Assembly: GCF_030815585.1 (NCBI RefSeq)
Contig: NZ_JAUSWY010000001.1
Coordinates: 4,650,001 to 4,714,000, forward strand
Direction: 5' to 3'
DNA length: 64,000 nucleotides
Origin: Arthrobacter pascens
GTDB lineage: Bacteria > Actinomycetota > Actinomycetes > Actinomycetales > Micrococcaceae
In this document: one piece after another, positions 40,990 through 49,467 of the stretch
Layout: each line of letters starts with the position of its first letter
Position numbering within the stretch: the first letter of the stretch is position 1
The notes under the pieces: model-generated
The model's input: the letters and a program-made list of their open reading frames with translations, nothing else
The model's database searches: none
What the model was told of the DNA's origin: nothing
Program-made: the position numbers and the translations under genes

Positions 40990-42039
40990 TCATCGCCGGC
41001 GGAGCTCCGCGTACTCCAAGGACGGGACAATGGCCCCGGCATCGCGCTCCACGAAGTTGGTCCCTGGCGGCACCAGCTCGTCGATCGCGTCCAGCACAGA
41101 CTCGCCCAGCACTGTGTCGGCAGCCTTCAGGTAGGCCAGGAGGTGCTCTTCATTTCGGGGACCGATGATCACGCTGCTGACAGCGGGGTGGCTCAGGGCA
41201 AAGCCCACGGAGAGCTCCACGAGGGACAGCTCCAGCTTGTCCGCCAGCCGGGCCAGGGAGTCCGCGGCCAGCAGCTTCCGTTCGCTGGCCGGCCCTGAGA
41301 TGTCGTAGCGGCCCGGGAGGGAATGCACCCGGGTGGGCGGCTTGCCGGCGTCCAGGACAGAATCTCCGGACAGCCAGCCCCCGGCCAGCGGGCCGTACGC
41401 GAGCACTCCAAGCCCATACTGCTGGGCAATGGGAAGGACGTCGCGCTCATTGCCGCGCACCAGCATGGAATAGGGGACCTGGTTGGCAACCGGCGGGATC
41501 AGGTGGTTGGTGGTGGCGAGCCACTGGGCCTCCACCAGCTGCGCCGGGGTGAACACCGACGTGCCGTAGTAGAGAATTTTCCCCTGCCGGATCAGGTCAT
41601 TGAGCGCGGTGATGGTCTCCAGCACATCGGTGTTGTAATCCGGCCGGTGCGCCTGGTACAGGTCGATCCGGTCCGTCTGCAGCCGGCGGAGGCTGCCCTC
41701 CACGGCCTGCATGATCCAGCGGCGGGAGTTCCCGGAATGGGCAGGGTTGGCGCTCATCTGCCCGTGGAACTTGGTGGCCAGGAAGACGTCGTCCCGGCGT
41801 CCGCGGAGCGCGCGCCCCACCACTTGCTCCGACTCCCCTTGGGAGTAGACATCGGCAGTGTCCACCGCGGTGATGCCGGCGTCCAGCGCTGACTGGATGA
41901 TGCGGATGCCCTCGTCCGCGCCTGTGGGGGCGCTGCCCGGCGCGCCGCCCAGGCCCTCACCAAAGTTCATGGTGCCCAAAGTGAGCGGGCTGATGGGCGT
42001 GCCTGACCGCCCGAATACTCGCAGTTCGTTGAGGCTCAT
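40990..42039 (-). CDS. Aldo/keto reductase
   Basis: 349 residues from ATG 42039, with a GAGGAA site before it. AKR motifs: ITAVDTADVYSQGESEQVVG, ATKFHGQMSANPAH, RIDLYQAHRPDYNTDVLETI, and the C-terminal cofactor segment SVIIGPRNEEHLLAYLKAAD. It is only distantly similar to the next AKR at 39904 (different lengths and loops), so they are not a recent duplication. Likely an NADPH-dependent reductase of the AKR12/13 type. The pair may be cotranscribed. Confidence 0.88.
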   Translation of the reverse strand: MSLNELRVFGRSGTPISPLTLGTMNFGEGLGGAPGSAPTGADEGIRIIQSALDAGITAVDTADVYSQGESEQVVGRALRGRRDDVFLATKFHGQMSANPAHSGNSRRWIMQAVEGSLRRLQTDRIDLYQAHRPDYNTDVLETITALNDLIRQGKILYYGTSVFTPAQLVEAQWLATTNHLIPPVANQVPYSMLVRGNERDVLPIAQQYGLGVLAYGPLAGGWLSGDSVLDAGKPPTRVHSLPGRYDISGPASERKLLAADSLARLADKLELSLVELSVGFALSHPAVSSVIIGPRNEEHLLAYLKAADTVLGESVLDAIDELVPPGTNFVERDAGAIVPSLEYAELRRR

Positions 42040-42251
42040 CCCCGGATTCCTCACATTCGATGTCCCACGCGGATTGCAGTGGATCGTCACGAGGCTACAC
42101 AAATTCGCCGGCGCGCGGCCGGTCCCCGCATTAGTACTTAGCCTTTCGTAGCACCGGGTAATGCAGCCCGCAGCAATGACGAATTGTGAAGGCGCCGGAC
42201 AGACGCCGGGTAGGCGCCCGGGCAGCGGGGCAAAGCGGCTGAAGGGGTCAG
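42040..42251. other. Gene-free stretch upstream of the aldo/keto reductase
   Basis: 212 bases between two minus-strand genes. No frame, RNA or repeat was recognised; it should contain the AKR promoter. Confidence 0.4.
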
Positions 42252-43040
42252 TCAGTGCCGGTCAGCAGGCAACTTGCCCTTGAGCACCTTGGCGTGGCCG
42301 GACAGGGACACCAGTGAACCCGTGTCCAGCAGGGACAGCGGCGCGGCGGCAGGAGGCTTCTCGAAGGACCTCGGAACGTCGCGCACCGGGTGGTCCTGGT
42401 GCAGTGCCGACTCCACCAGCGGAGCCACCGCCGCCAGCCTCTCCGCAGGAACGGCGGGACCGGGAAGGTCACGCACTGAGATCTTGATTTCCGGAGCGGC
42501 TGCCCGTGCCCGTGCCATGGCCCGGGCGTCTGCTTCCGCGACGGCGGCAGCCCAGTCCCGTGCCAGCACCGGCGGCTCCCGCCGTGCGGCGGTAAGCATG
42601 GGGTGATGTCCGACGGCGGCGCGTAGCCGGGAGCCGAGCTCGGCCGGCTTGAGGAGGGTCCCCCAGTCACGTGGTGTCCGCGGGGAAGCTGCAGCTTTCG
42701 CGCGGACCGCCTTGAGCACCCCTGCGGCCGCCGGCGTTCGGGAGGCGGCGGCAGCACCGTCGTCGGGCGTTGGATCAGCAGGCGCTGAAACCGCAGGAAG
42801 ATGCGCCGGAGGTTCCGGCGCGGCCGATGCAGCAGGGGCGGGAAGATGGACCAGCGGGACGGTGTCGTTGTTGGGCAGCCTGCCGAAAAGGGCCATCACC
42901 ATGAGCGCAACCAGCCGGCCAACCCCTGCAAGGACCAAGGTGGCAACAACCAGGAGGAAGAGGACGAAAAACATCAGGAAGGCGAGGCCGAGGGTTCCGA
43001 AAAAGGTCAGGTTCAGGGCAATAGTCGTTGAATCTCCCAT
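42252..43040 (-). CDS. Hypothetical membrane protein with Pro/Ala-rich cytoplasmic tail
   Basis: 262 residues from ATG 43040 (GAGAGGTGAC before it). One long hydrophobic region at residues about 8-50 (FFGTLGLAFLMFFVLFLLVV, ATLVLAGVGRLVALMVMALF) is followed by a Pro/Ala-rich linker and a basic, alanine-rich tail. The membrane part resembles that of the small protein at 46570 (LVFALVLVVFVLTAGFVALV, LVGVGKLAWFLASSALL), so the two probably belong to one actinobacterial family. Function unknown. Confidence 0.6.
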   Translation of the reverse strand: MGDSTTIALNLTFFGTLGLAFLMFFVLFLLVVATLVLAGVGRLVALMVMALFGRLPNNDTVPLVHLPAPAASAAPEPPAHLPAVSAPADPTPDDGAAAASRTPAAAGVLKAVRAKAAASPRTPRDWGTLLKPAELGSRLRAAVGHHPMLTAARREPPVLARDWAAAVAEADARAMARARAAAPEIKISVRDLPGPAVPAERLAAVAPLVESALHQDHPVRDVPRSFEKPPAAAPLSLLDTGSLVSLSGHAKVLKGKLPADRH

Positions 43041-43271
43041 GTCACCTCTCCTATCTGCCAGCAGCGGAGTCCGTGCCGGCACCCATCACCACGGGCAACA
43101 GCCCCTCCACTACCTTACGGACTATTTTCGGGCCATGCCGCCCCTGGACGGCGCTCGCCCGAGGTTGTTTCGAACCTGTTACCGGATATGACAGCAGCCC
43201 CGCCGCCTATAGTCGGAAGTGAGCCCGAAGGCCGCCATAAGGTGGGCGGGACCACACCGGACAGGAGCACC

Positions 43272-43673
43272 ATGTTTGAAAATCCGCTCAATGCCCGCAA
43301 CTGCGTCTGCGGCTCCGGCGAGGAGTATTTTGAGTGCTGCGGGCGTTTCCACGACGGCGAGTCCGAGGCCGCCACGGCGGAACAGCTGATGCGGTCGCGG
43401 TACAGCGCATTCGTCCTTTTGGACGCCGATTACCTGATGCGGACCTGGCATCCGGACACCGCTCCGTCCGGGCTGGAACTTGACCCAGGGACAGAGTGGC
43501 GAAGGCTGGACATCCTGTCCACCAGCCGCGGAGGGCCGCTGGACACCGAGGGGACGGTTGAGTTCAAGGCCCATTTCGTGCACGACGGCGGACGCGGTGT
43601 CCATCACGAGACCAGCCGCTTTGTGCGAGAGAACCGCCGCTGGTACTACCTCAGCGCCGCCTGGCTCGCCTAA
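43272..43673 (+). CDS. YchJ-family (UPF0225) SEC-C motif protein
   Basis: 133 residues from ATG 43272 behind a CAGGAGCACC site. The N-terminal SEC-C zinc motif is clear: NCVCGSGEEYFECCGRFHDG. Next is the YchJ core AEQLMRSRYSAFVLLDADYL, with FKAHFVHDGGRGVHHETSRF and the C-terminal RWYYLSAAW. It has an NTF2-like middle domain. The family is widespread but has no firm function. Its stop overlaps the convergent membrane protein gene by four bases. Confidence 0.88.
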   Translation: MFENPLNARNCVCGSGEEYFECCGRFHDGESEAATAEQLMRSRYSAFVLLDADYLMRTWHPDTAPSGLELDPGTEWRRLDILSTSRGGPLDTEGTVEFKAHFVHDGGRGVHHETSRFVRENRRWYYLSAAWLA

Positions 43674-44470
43674 CCCTCGTCGTACGCTTCGTCCGGGGTG
43701 AAACCGGCCTTGTCCACCTTGCGGTGGAAGTGCATTCCTGCCAGCCCGCCCAGCACGGCGCCCGCCAGCGCAACCAGGGCCACGACGACGGCGGCGATGA
43801 TGCTCGCCGTGGTCAGTTCCCCTTCATTGATGGGGATGCGCGGAAAGCTGTTCAGGTTGGCCAGGATGTTGAACTGCTGGCCGGCAATCATCCCCAGCAG
43901 GGCCACCACCACGGCGGCGATCAGCGCCCAGACCCAGACCATGAAGCCTTGCTTGGCGCCGTTGAACCTGGCCATTCTGCCGGCAACGTAGCCGCCTGAG
44001 TAGTAGGAGATGAACAGGATAGCCAGGAGGACGATGATCCCCACGAGCCCCACCGTGCCGTTGGTTGTCATCTGGTTGACGGCATCACTGACGTCTGCGT
44101 TATTTGCCAGGCCTACCGCCGTCCCCGCTGCTGCCACCAGGGCCGTCAGAAGCACGCCCATCCCTGTGGCGGCGAGCCAGCCGAAAAAGGCCGAACCCAC
44201 TTTGATGCCACCGAACTGTTCCTTCTCCCTGGCCACGGCCGTCTGCCGGTCTGTGACGTTGGGGTCTGTCACATTCGGGTAGGCCGCCGGGGTGGCCGTC
44301 ACGTTCGGCTCCGGCCGGTACTCTTTTTCACCATAGGCTGCCGGGGCCTGTTCGTAGGAACGGGTGGGCTCGCCGCCAGCGAATGCTTCATCGCGGGCCG
44401 TTCCGCTCCGTCGATTTTCATTCGCGGCTCGTCGCGGAAGGCGGTCCTCAGGTTCTATTGGGCTGCTCAT
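43670..44470 (-). CDS. Hypothetical membrane protein with charged N-terminal tail
   Basis: 266 residues from ATG 44470. The first 90 residues are polar and contain short NVT repeats (PNVTATPAAYPNVTDPNVTD). Then come four hydrophobic segments: GMGVLLTALVAAAGTAVGLA, VGLVGIIVLLAILFISYYSG, VWVWALIAAVVVALLGMIAG and ASIIAAVVVALVALAGAVLG, ending in a basic tail. Resembles the TIGR04086-like/YrzE membrane family in pattern only. Function unknown. Confidence 0.6.
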   Translation of the reverse strand: MSSPIEPEDRLPRRAANENRRSGTARDEAFAGGEPTRSYEQAPAAYGEKEYRPEPNVTATPAAYPNVTDPNVTDRQTAVAREKEQFGGIKVGSAFFGWLAATGMGVLLTALVAAAGTAVGLANNADVSDAVNQMTTNGTVGLVGIIVLLAILFISYYSGGYVAGRMARFNGAKQGFMVWVWALIAAVVVALLGMIAGQQFNILANLNSFPRIPINEGELTTASIIAAVVVALVALAGAVLGGLAGMHFHRKVDKAGFTPDEAYDEG

Positions 44471-44521
44471 GGATCAACTCAACCACTCGCCCGGGCGGAT
44501 AACAAGAATGCTTACTATTCG

Positions 44522-46507
44522 CTAGCGGTAGTGTCGGTGCAGGTTGTCCTTCGTTGAGGGCCCGGGCGTCGCGTCCGCGATCCATGGGCCGGTGCCTTCC
44601 GACTGGTCCAGGACGCCGGCCTCCAGCCAGGTGTAATCCCCGGCCAGGACCTTGCGCGAAATGTCATGGTCGCCGTCGTCGGTGTTCCGCCAGAGCTGGT
44701 CGAAGTACTCGTCAACGCGGACTCGGGCCTGCTCGCAATACGCTTCTGCCAGCTCGTAGGCGGTTGCGGCCCTTTCCGGCGCGGTATGGAGCATCATCTC
44801 AGCCCGCGAGCAGCACGCGGCCATGGCGAACAGCTCCGCCCCGATGTCCACCACTCGGCCCAGGAAAGCCTGCTTGTACTCAAGCTTGGCCTGCCAGCGT
44901 CCCATGCCGTAGAAGGTCTGCCGGGCCAGCCGTCGCGAGGACCGCTCCACGAACCGCAGGTGCTTGCCCAGCCGGCCGAACTCGCTGTAGGACCGGGGGT
45001 CCATCCCCGCCCCGGCCACAAGCTTGGGCAGCCACTTCGCGTAAAAGCCTGATGCCCCGACGGCGGCCTTGGCTTTGTCCGACAGGCTTGCGGTCACGGA
45101 GGCGAGGTCGCCGGCGGCCGCCAGGTGCGCGTCCACTGCCTCCCGTGCGATGAGGAGCTTCATGATCTCCGAGGATCCTTCGAAGATCCTGTTGATCCGG
45201 AGGTCACGCAGCTGCTGCTCGGCCGGAACTGCGCGCTCGCCCCGGGCTTCCAATGATTCGGCGGTCTCGAAGCCCCGGCCGCCGCGGATCTGCACCAGCT
45301 CGTCGGCGATCCGGCAGCTGATCTCCGTTGACCACAGTTTGGCGAGGGCGGCCTCGATCCGGACGTCCTTCTGGCCGGCGTCGGCGAGCTCCGCGGAAAG
45401 CTCAAAGACCGCGTCAAGGGCAAAAGCGGAGGCTGCGATGAACGCGATCTTCTTGCCCACTGCCTCGTGTTTGCCTACCGGCTGGCCCCATTGGGTGCGG
45501 GCGTTGGACCATTCGCGGGCAATTTTCAGGCTCCAGCGGCCGGACGCTACGCAGAGGGCCGGGAGGGCGAGCCTGCCCGTGTTCAGGGTGGTCAGCGCGA
45601 TCTTCAGGCCCTGGCCTTCACGCCCCAGCCTGTTTGCGGCGGGCACCCGTACCTGGTGGAACCGGGTCACGCCGTTTTCAATGCCGCGCAGACCCATAAA
45701 GGCGTTCCGGTTCTCCACGGTGATGCCGGGGGAGTCCATCTCCACCACGAAGGCGCTGATGCCGCCCTTGTGCTGGGTGCCATCCGCGTCGGTATGGGCC
45801 GGGACCAGGGCCATCACCACCACGAGTTCGGCGATCACGCCGTTGGTGGTCCAAAGTTTCACGCCGTCCAGAAGGTAGGACTCGCCGTCGTCCGTGGGAA
45901 CAGCCGTGCTGCCCATCCGGGCGGGATCGCTGCCCACATCCGGTTCGGTCAGCAGGAAGGCAGTAATGGCGCCGGCGGCACACCGCGGGAGGTATTCGCG
46001 TTTCTGCTCCGGGCTGCCGAACACCTTCACCGGTTCCGGCACGCCGATGGACTGGTGGGCGGACAGGAGTGCGCCCAGGCTCGGGTGCACGCTGCCTAAA
46101 AGCCCCAGGGCCCGGCCGTAGTACACCAGGGAAAGCCCAAGACCGCCATACTCCTGCGGGATCTTCATGCCAAAAACGCCAAGCTCGGCCAGGCCCCTGA
46201 GGTATTCGTCCGGGATCTTGGCGTCACGTTCGATCACGCGGCCGGACAGGGTGCGGGCGTACTCCGTCAGCCGGGCTATGAAGGCCTCGCCGCGTTCCAC
46301 GTCATCCGCGTCCGCCGTGGGCCACGGATGGATGAGGCTGAGGTTGAAGCTGCCCAGGTACAGGCCCTTGGCGAAGCTGGGCCGGTCCCAGCCGGTCTCC
46401 CGGGCGGCCTCGGCAACCGCCCGGGCTTCTTCTGCGGTGACCTCAGGGCCGATCTTGCGGGCGGCAACGGGAGTTTCTGCGGCGGGGCTGTCAGTGGCGG
46501 AGCTCAT
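44522..46507 (-). CDS. Acyl-CoA dehydrogenase, long form
   Basis: 661 residues from ATG 46507. FAD-dependent acyl-CoA dehydrogenase: N-terminal domain (DEYLRGLAELGVFGMKIPQE, YGGLGLSLVYYGRALGLLGS), middle beta-domain (AFLLTEPDVGSDPARMGSTA, KLWTTNGVIAELVVVMALVP), and helical C-terminal domain with IRGGRGFETAESLEARGER and RIFEGSSEIMKLLIAREAVD. The extra C-terminal 190 residues (ASGFYAKWLPKLVAGAGMDP onward) match the long form of actinobacterial enzymes related to FadE. It catalyses the first step of beta-oxidation; the chain-length range cannot be read here. Confidence 0.92.
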   Translation of the reverse strand: MSSATDSPAAETPVAARKIGPEVTAEEARAVAEAARETGWDRPSFAKGLYLGSFNLSLIHPWPTADADDVERGEAFIARLTEYARTLSGRVIERDAKIPDEYLRGLAELGVFGMKIPQEYGGLGLSLVYYGRALGLLGSVHPSLGALLSAHQSIGVPEPVKVFGSPEQKREYLPRCAAGAITAFLLTEPDVGSDPARMGSTAVPTDDGESYLLDGVKLWTTNGVIAELVVVMALVPAHTDADGTQHKGGISAFVVEMDSPGITVENRNAFMGLRGIENGVTRFHQVRVPAANRLGREGQGLKIALTTLNTGRLALPALCVASGRWSLKIAREWSNARTQWGQPVGKHEAVGKKIAFIAASAFALDAVFELSAELADAGQKDVRIEAALAKLWSTEISCRIADELVQIRGGRGFETAESLEARGERAVPAEQQLRDLRINRIFEGSSEIMKLLIAREAVDAHLAAAGDLASVTASLSDKAKAAVGASGFYAKWLPKLVAGAGMDPRSYSEFGRLGKHLRFVERSSRRLARQTFYGMGRWQAKLEYKQAFLGRVVDIGAELFAMAACCSRAEMMLHTAPERAATAYELAEAYCEQARVRVDEYFDQLWRNTDDGDHDISRKVLAGDYTWLEAGVLDQSEGTGPWIADATPGPSTKDNLHRHYR

Positions 46508-46569
46508 GGGGTATCTCCTCTAACCGGGATGGCCGGTTCGAGCCTGGATCCGCCGGGTTGGAGAACCCT

Positions 46570-46872
46570 TCAGCTGTCCCTCAATATTACCCGCGGGTAG
46601 CTTCCGGTGCTAGGGGATGGCTGTCCTTGGAAGTCGCCGGGAAGCTCCACCGTGGAGGCGTGGTGCACCAGCTTGTCCCAGCCGTGGTTGATGCCATGGA
46701 CCACTGCAAGCAGCGCGCTGGACGCGAGGAACCAGGCGAGCTTGCCCACTCCCACCAGGACCAGTGCGACAAACCCGGCCGTCAGGACAAACACCACCAG
46801 GACAAGGGCAAACACCAGCGTTCCGATGAACACCATGGTGGCGGTCTCCACTGCACTTAAGTCGAACTGCAT
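46570..46872 (-). CDS. Small hypothetical membrane protein
   Basis: 100 residues from ATG 46872. One long hydrophobic region (about residues 11-62) that could form two membrane helices: TMVFIGTLVFALVLVVFVLT and ALVLVGVGKLAWFLASSALL. The C-terminus is short and polar (GDFQGQPSPSTGSYPRVILR). Related in its membrane part to the protein at 42252. It is divergent from jetA, with 251 bases between the starts. Confidence 0.6.
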   Translation of the reverse strand: MQFDLSAVETATMVFIGTLVFALVLVVFVLTAGFVALVLVGVGKLAWFLASSALLAVVHGINHGWDKLVHHASTVELPGDFQGQPSPSTGSYPRVILRDS

Positions 46873-47123
46873 GCTTCCCCCTGCTGCGCCGTTGCTTCCT
46901 TTGATTCAGTAGGACTGAGCGTAGGGGCTGGCCGGCGTGCCCAACCAGCCGCGGCGCGCCCGTGGGGCGTGTTGATATGGGATCGAAATACTACCGGGAG
47001 GTAAGTCACGGGGCGGTTGCGGGAACCCGTCCTCTGTGGCCAACGGGCTCTGCGTTAACCTTGTAGTTGGCAGTTTCAGGATTCCTGCTGCCCAACGTCC
47101 CCCAAGCAGCTGAAGGAGAGTGT
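46873..47123. other. Divergent intergenic region before jetA
   Basis: 251 bases between two divergent starts. It should hold both promoters; no palindromic operator or RNA gene was recognised. The AAGGAG box of jetA is at 47113-47118. Confidence 0.4.
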
Positions 47124-48593
47124 GTGCCCCGCTCCGCCAGATCATCCGCAGATGCGATCAGCGGCCGGCTCCGGGACCTCGAACTGCTCACCAAGGGGCC
47201 GGCCTGTGCGCTGACGCGTTCCGCGCCGTGGGTCATTGCAGTGCTGCAGGCATCCTTCACCCGCACCCGTCCCCAGCTTCCGCTCGAGGAGTTCCATGCC
47301 GACGTCGACTCTTTCCTTGAGCAGCTCCGCCGCCAGGAACCGGGGCTGGGAGGCGCGGGCAACGGAGCGCCCTCCGGGAAAAAGTATGCGGATGAGTGGA
47401 CCCGCAAGCAGTTCCTGACCCGCCGCAACCAGTCGGGCCAGATCGTCTACGAAGTCACCGAACCTGCTGCCCGCGTACTGGCGTTCCTGGACAGCCTTTC
47501 CAGCGAACGCTCCACGCTGAACGGTTCGCGTTTGGGCACACTCCTGGGCGACGTGGAAAAGCTCGCCAATGAGACCAACCCGGACCAGAGCGCCCGGCTG
47601 GAGTCCCTTGAGGAAGAGATCGAAGAGCGCCAGCAGCTGATCCAGGACATCAGCACCGGCGACTTTGACGGCCTGCTTGACGACGACGAGGCCGTGGAGG
47701 CCGCCGGCAACATCCTGGACCTGGCCGCGAGCCTGCCCGCGGACTACAAAAAGATGCGGGACCGGATCGAGGAACTGGTGGGCGAGCTGCGCAACCAGAT
47801 CATCGAAGAGTCGCTCAGCAAGGGCGCCACCATGGCCCAGGTGCTGGAGGCGGACAAACGGCTGCGGCAGAGCCCCGAGGGCAGGACCTTCCGCTCCTTC
47901 ACGGCCTTCCTCGAAGACCCCCAGCAGCAGCTCCGGTTCCGCTCGGCGATCGGCGAGGTCCTGAGCCGGCAGTTCGCGGACGACCTTTCGCCCGAGGACC
48001 GTGAAACCCTGAAGAACCTGGTGGCCGAGCTCCGCCAACAGCACAGCCAGATCCAGCGCATCTACGGCAAACTCAGCGAAAGCCTGAACACCTACGTCCA
48101 GAGCGATGACTTCCGCCAGTCCGTGCGGCTCCGCACGGTGCTGCGCGAAGCCGAGCAGGCCATCCGTTCGCTGCCCTATGAGCGCGAGCGTCCGGGACTG
48201 GTGGGTGGTCCCGTGCTGTTCAACGCCGGATTTGAGTCCCTGGCCATGGTTAAGCTCTACGATCCGGACGAGTTCGCCGTCCCGCCCAAGCTCGCCGACC
48301 CTATCGCCTTCAGCGACTCAGACCGCGTGCGCTCGCCGAGGACGGGCAAGGCCCGCCCGGAGGTTGTGCGGGCCGCGGTTGCCGGCGCCTCCACCCTGGC
48401 CGATGCCTGGGGCCAGCTGCCGCCGGAGGAGCGCCACATCAACACCATCCGTGCGCTCCTCTCGCACGCCCTCCAGGCAGGGGCGGACTTCGACCGCGAA
48501 GCCTGGGACGGACTGGACTTCGAACAGATAGACGGCACCACCCGCACGGCCTACCTGCCGGTGGTCACCCTCGCAAAGGATTCCCATGACTGA
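47124..48593 (+). CDS. jetA: Wadjet JetA / MksF-like protein (DUF3375)
   Basis: 489 residues from GTG 47124, behind AAGGAG at 47113-47118; the frame opens further upstream without family similarity. DUF3375 kleisin-type protein of Wadjet systems: [60 protein letters not shown] and [15 protein letters not shown], then a coiled-coil middle ([20 protein letters not shown]) and a beta-rich C-terminus. In Wadjet type I it bridges the JetC SMC-like dimer. jetB begins eight bases before the stop, typical of tight coupling. Confidence 0.88.
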   Translation: MPRSARSSADAISGRLRDLELLTKGPACALTRSAPWVIAVLQASFTRTRPQLPLEEFHADVDSFLEQLRRQEPGLGGAGNGAPSGKKYADEWTRKQFLTRRNQSGQIVYEVTEPAARVLAFLDSLSSERSTLNGSRLGTLLGDVEKLANETNPDQSARLESLEEEIEERQQLIQDISTGDFDGLLDDDEAVEAAGNILDLAASLPADYKKMRDRIEELVGELRNQIIEESLSKGATMAQVLEADKRLRQSPEGRTFRSFTAFLEDPQQQLRFRSAIGEVLSRQFADDLSPEDRETLKNLVAELRQQHSQIQRIYGKLSESLNTYVQSDDFRQSVRLRTVLREAEQAIRSLPYERERPGLVGGPVLFNAGFESLAMVKLYDPDEFAVPPKLADPIAFSDSDRVRSPRTGKARPEVVRAAVAGASTLADAWGQLPPEERHINTIRALLSHALQAGADFDREAWDGLDFEQIDGTTRTAYLPVVTLAKDSHD

Positions 48594-49467
48594 AGAAATG
48601 ACGACGCCGGCGCCTCGGGTTGAAGAGGCAGTGGCCGCCGCGGGGGCAGGATTCGCTGCGGAACGACCCTTTGCAGTCACCCCCCGCGACACGTTTGTGG
48701 ACGGCGCCGCGCTGTTCCCGGGCGACACGGGCGTGCTGTCCATGAAGGTGCGCCAGGCCCTGGTGAAGCTGCTTAAGGGGCCGTACATCGACGGCGGCCG
48801 GGACGAAAAACTGTGGACGACGCTGCTGGACAATCAGCTGATCCTGCGCAGCCGACTCTCAGAGCTCTTCCTCACCCTGCAACTCGACCATGAGCGTAAG
48901 ATCGCGGTCCTGCGCCCGGTTGACCCGGAGGCCATCGGCGGCAGCACCCGTTCCAGCATCCTCCGCCAACAGCGTGCGCTGAGCCGGGTGGAGACCATCG
49001 TCCTGCTCCGCTTGCGCCTGCTGCTGGACCGCCACGTCACCGCCCAGACCGATCCCACCATCACCCGCGAGGAAATTGCCGACCTCGTGGCGCACTACCA
49101 GCCCGCCGGCCAGCAGGACGCGTTAAGGGATTCAGACGTGGTTAACCGCGCCATCACCAAGCTCCTGGCCCGCCGGCTCCTGCTCACCACCGGCCTGGAG
49201 GACGTCTACACCATCTCCAACGCCCTGCCCCTGGCCCTCCCCTTCGAAAACATCGGCGACATCCCGGCCCAAATAGACGCCCTGGTAGCGGCCACCACAG
49301 ACCCCACAGGAACGGAAGCGCTGATTGAGCTCGACGGCGACACTCCTACAGAGGAAGAACCGGACGACGCCGAAGGTGACGCGAACAACGACGACGACGG
49401 TGGCGGAGGGGCGGGGGCGGCAGCACCGTCGTCGTACCCAACCACGACCTCGGAGGAAGCCAAGTGA
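48586..49467 (+). CDS. jetB: Wadjet JetB / MksE-like protein (DUF4194)
   Basis: 293 residues from ATG 48586, starting inside the last codons of jetA. DUF4194 winged-helix KITE-type subunit: [57 protein letters not shown] and [11 protein letters not shown], followed by [20 protein letters not shown]. The C-terminal 50 residues are acidic and low-complexity ([20 protein letters not shown]). It would bind the JetA kleisin as in MukE/MksE. The stop overlaps the jetC start as GTGA. Confidence 0.88.
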   Translation: MTEEMTTPAPRVEEAVAAAGAGFAAERPFAVTPRDTFVDGAALFPGDTGVLSMKVRQALVKLLKGPYIDGGRDEKLWTTLLDNQLILRSRLSELFLTLQLDHERKIAVLRPVDPEAIGGSTRSSILRQQRALSRVETIVLLRLRLLLDRHVTAQTDPTITREEIADLVAHYQPAGQQDALRDSDVVNRAITKLLARRLLLTTGLEDVYTISNALPLALPFENIGDIPAQIDALVAATTDPTGTEALIELDGDTPTEEEPDDAEGDANNDDDGGGGAGAAAPSSYPTTTSEEAK

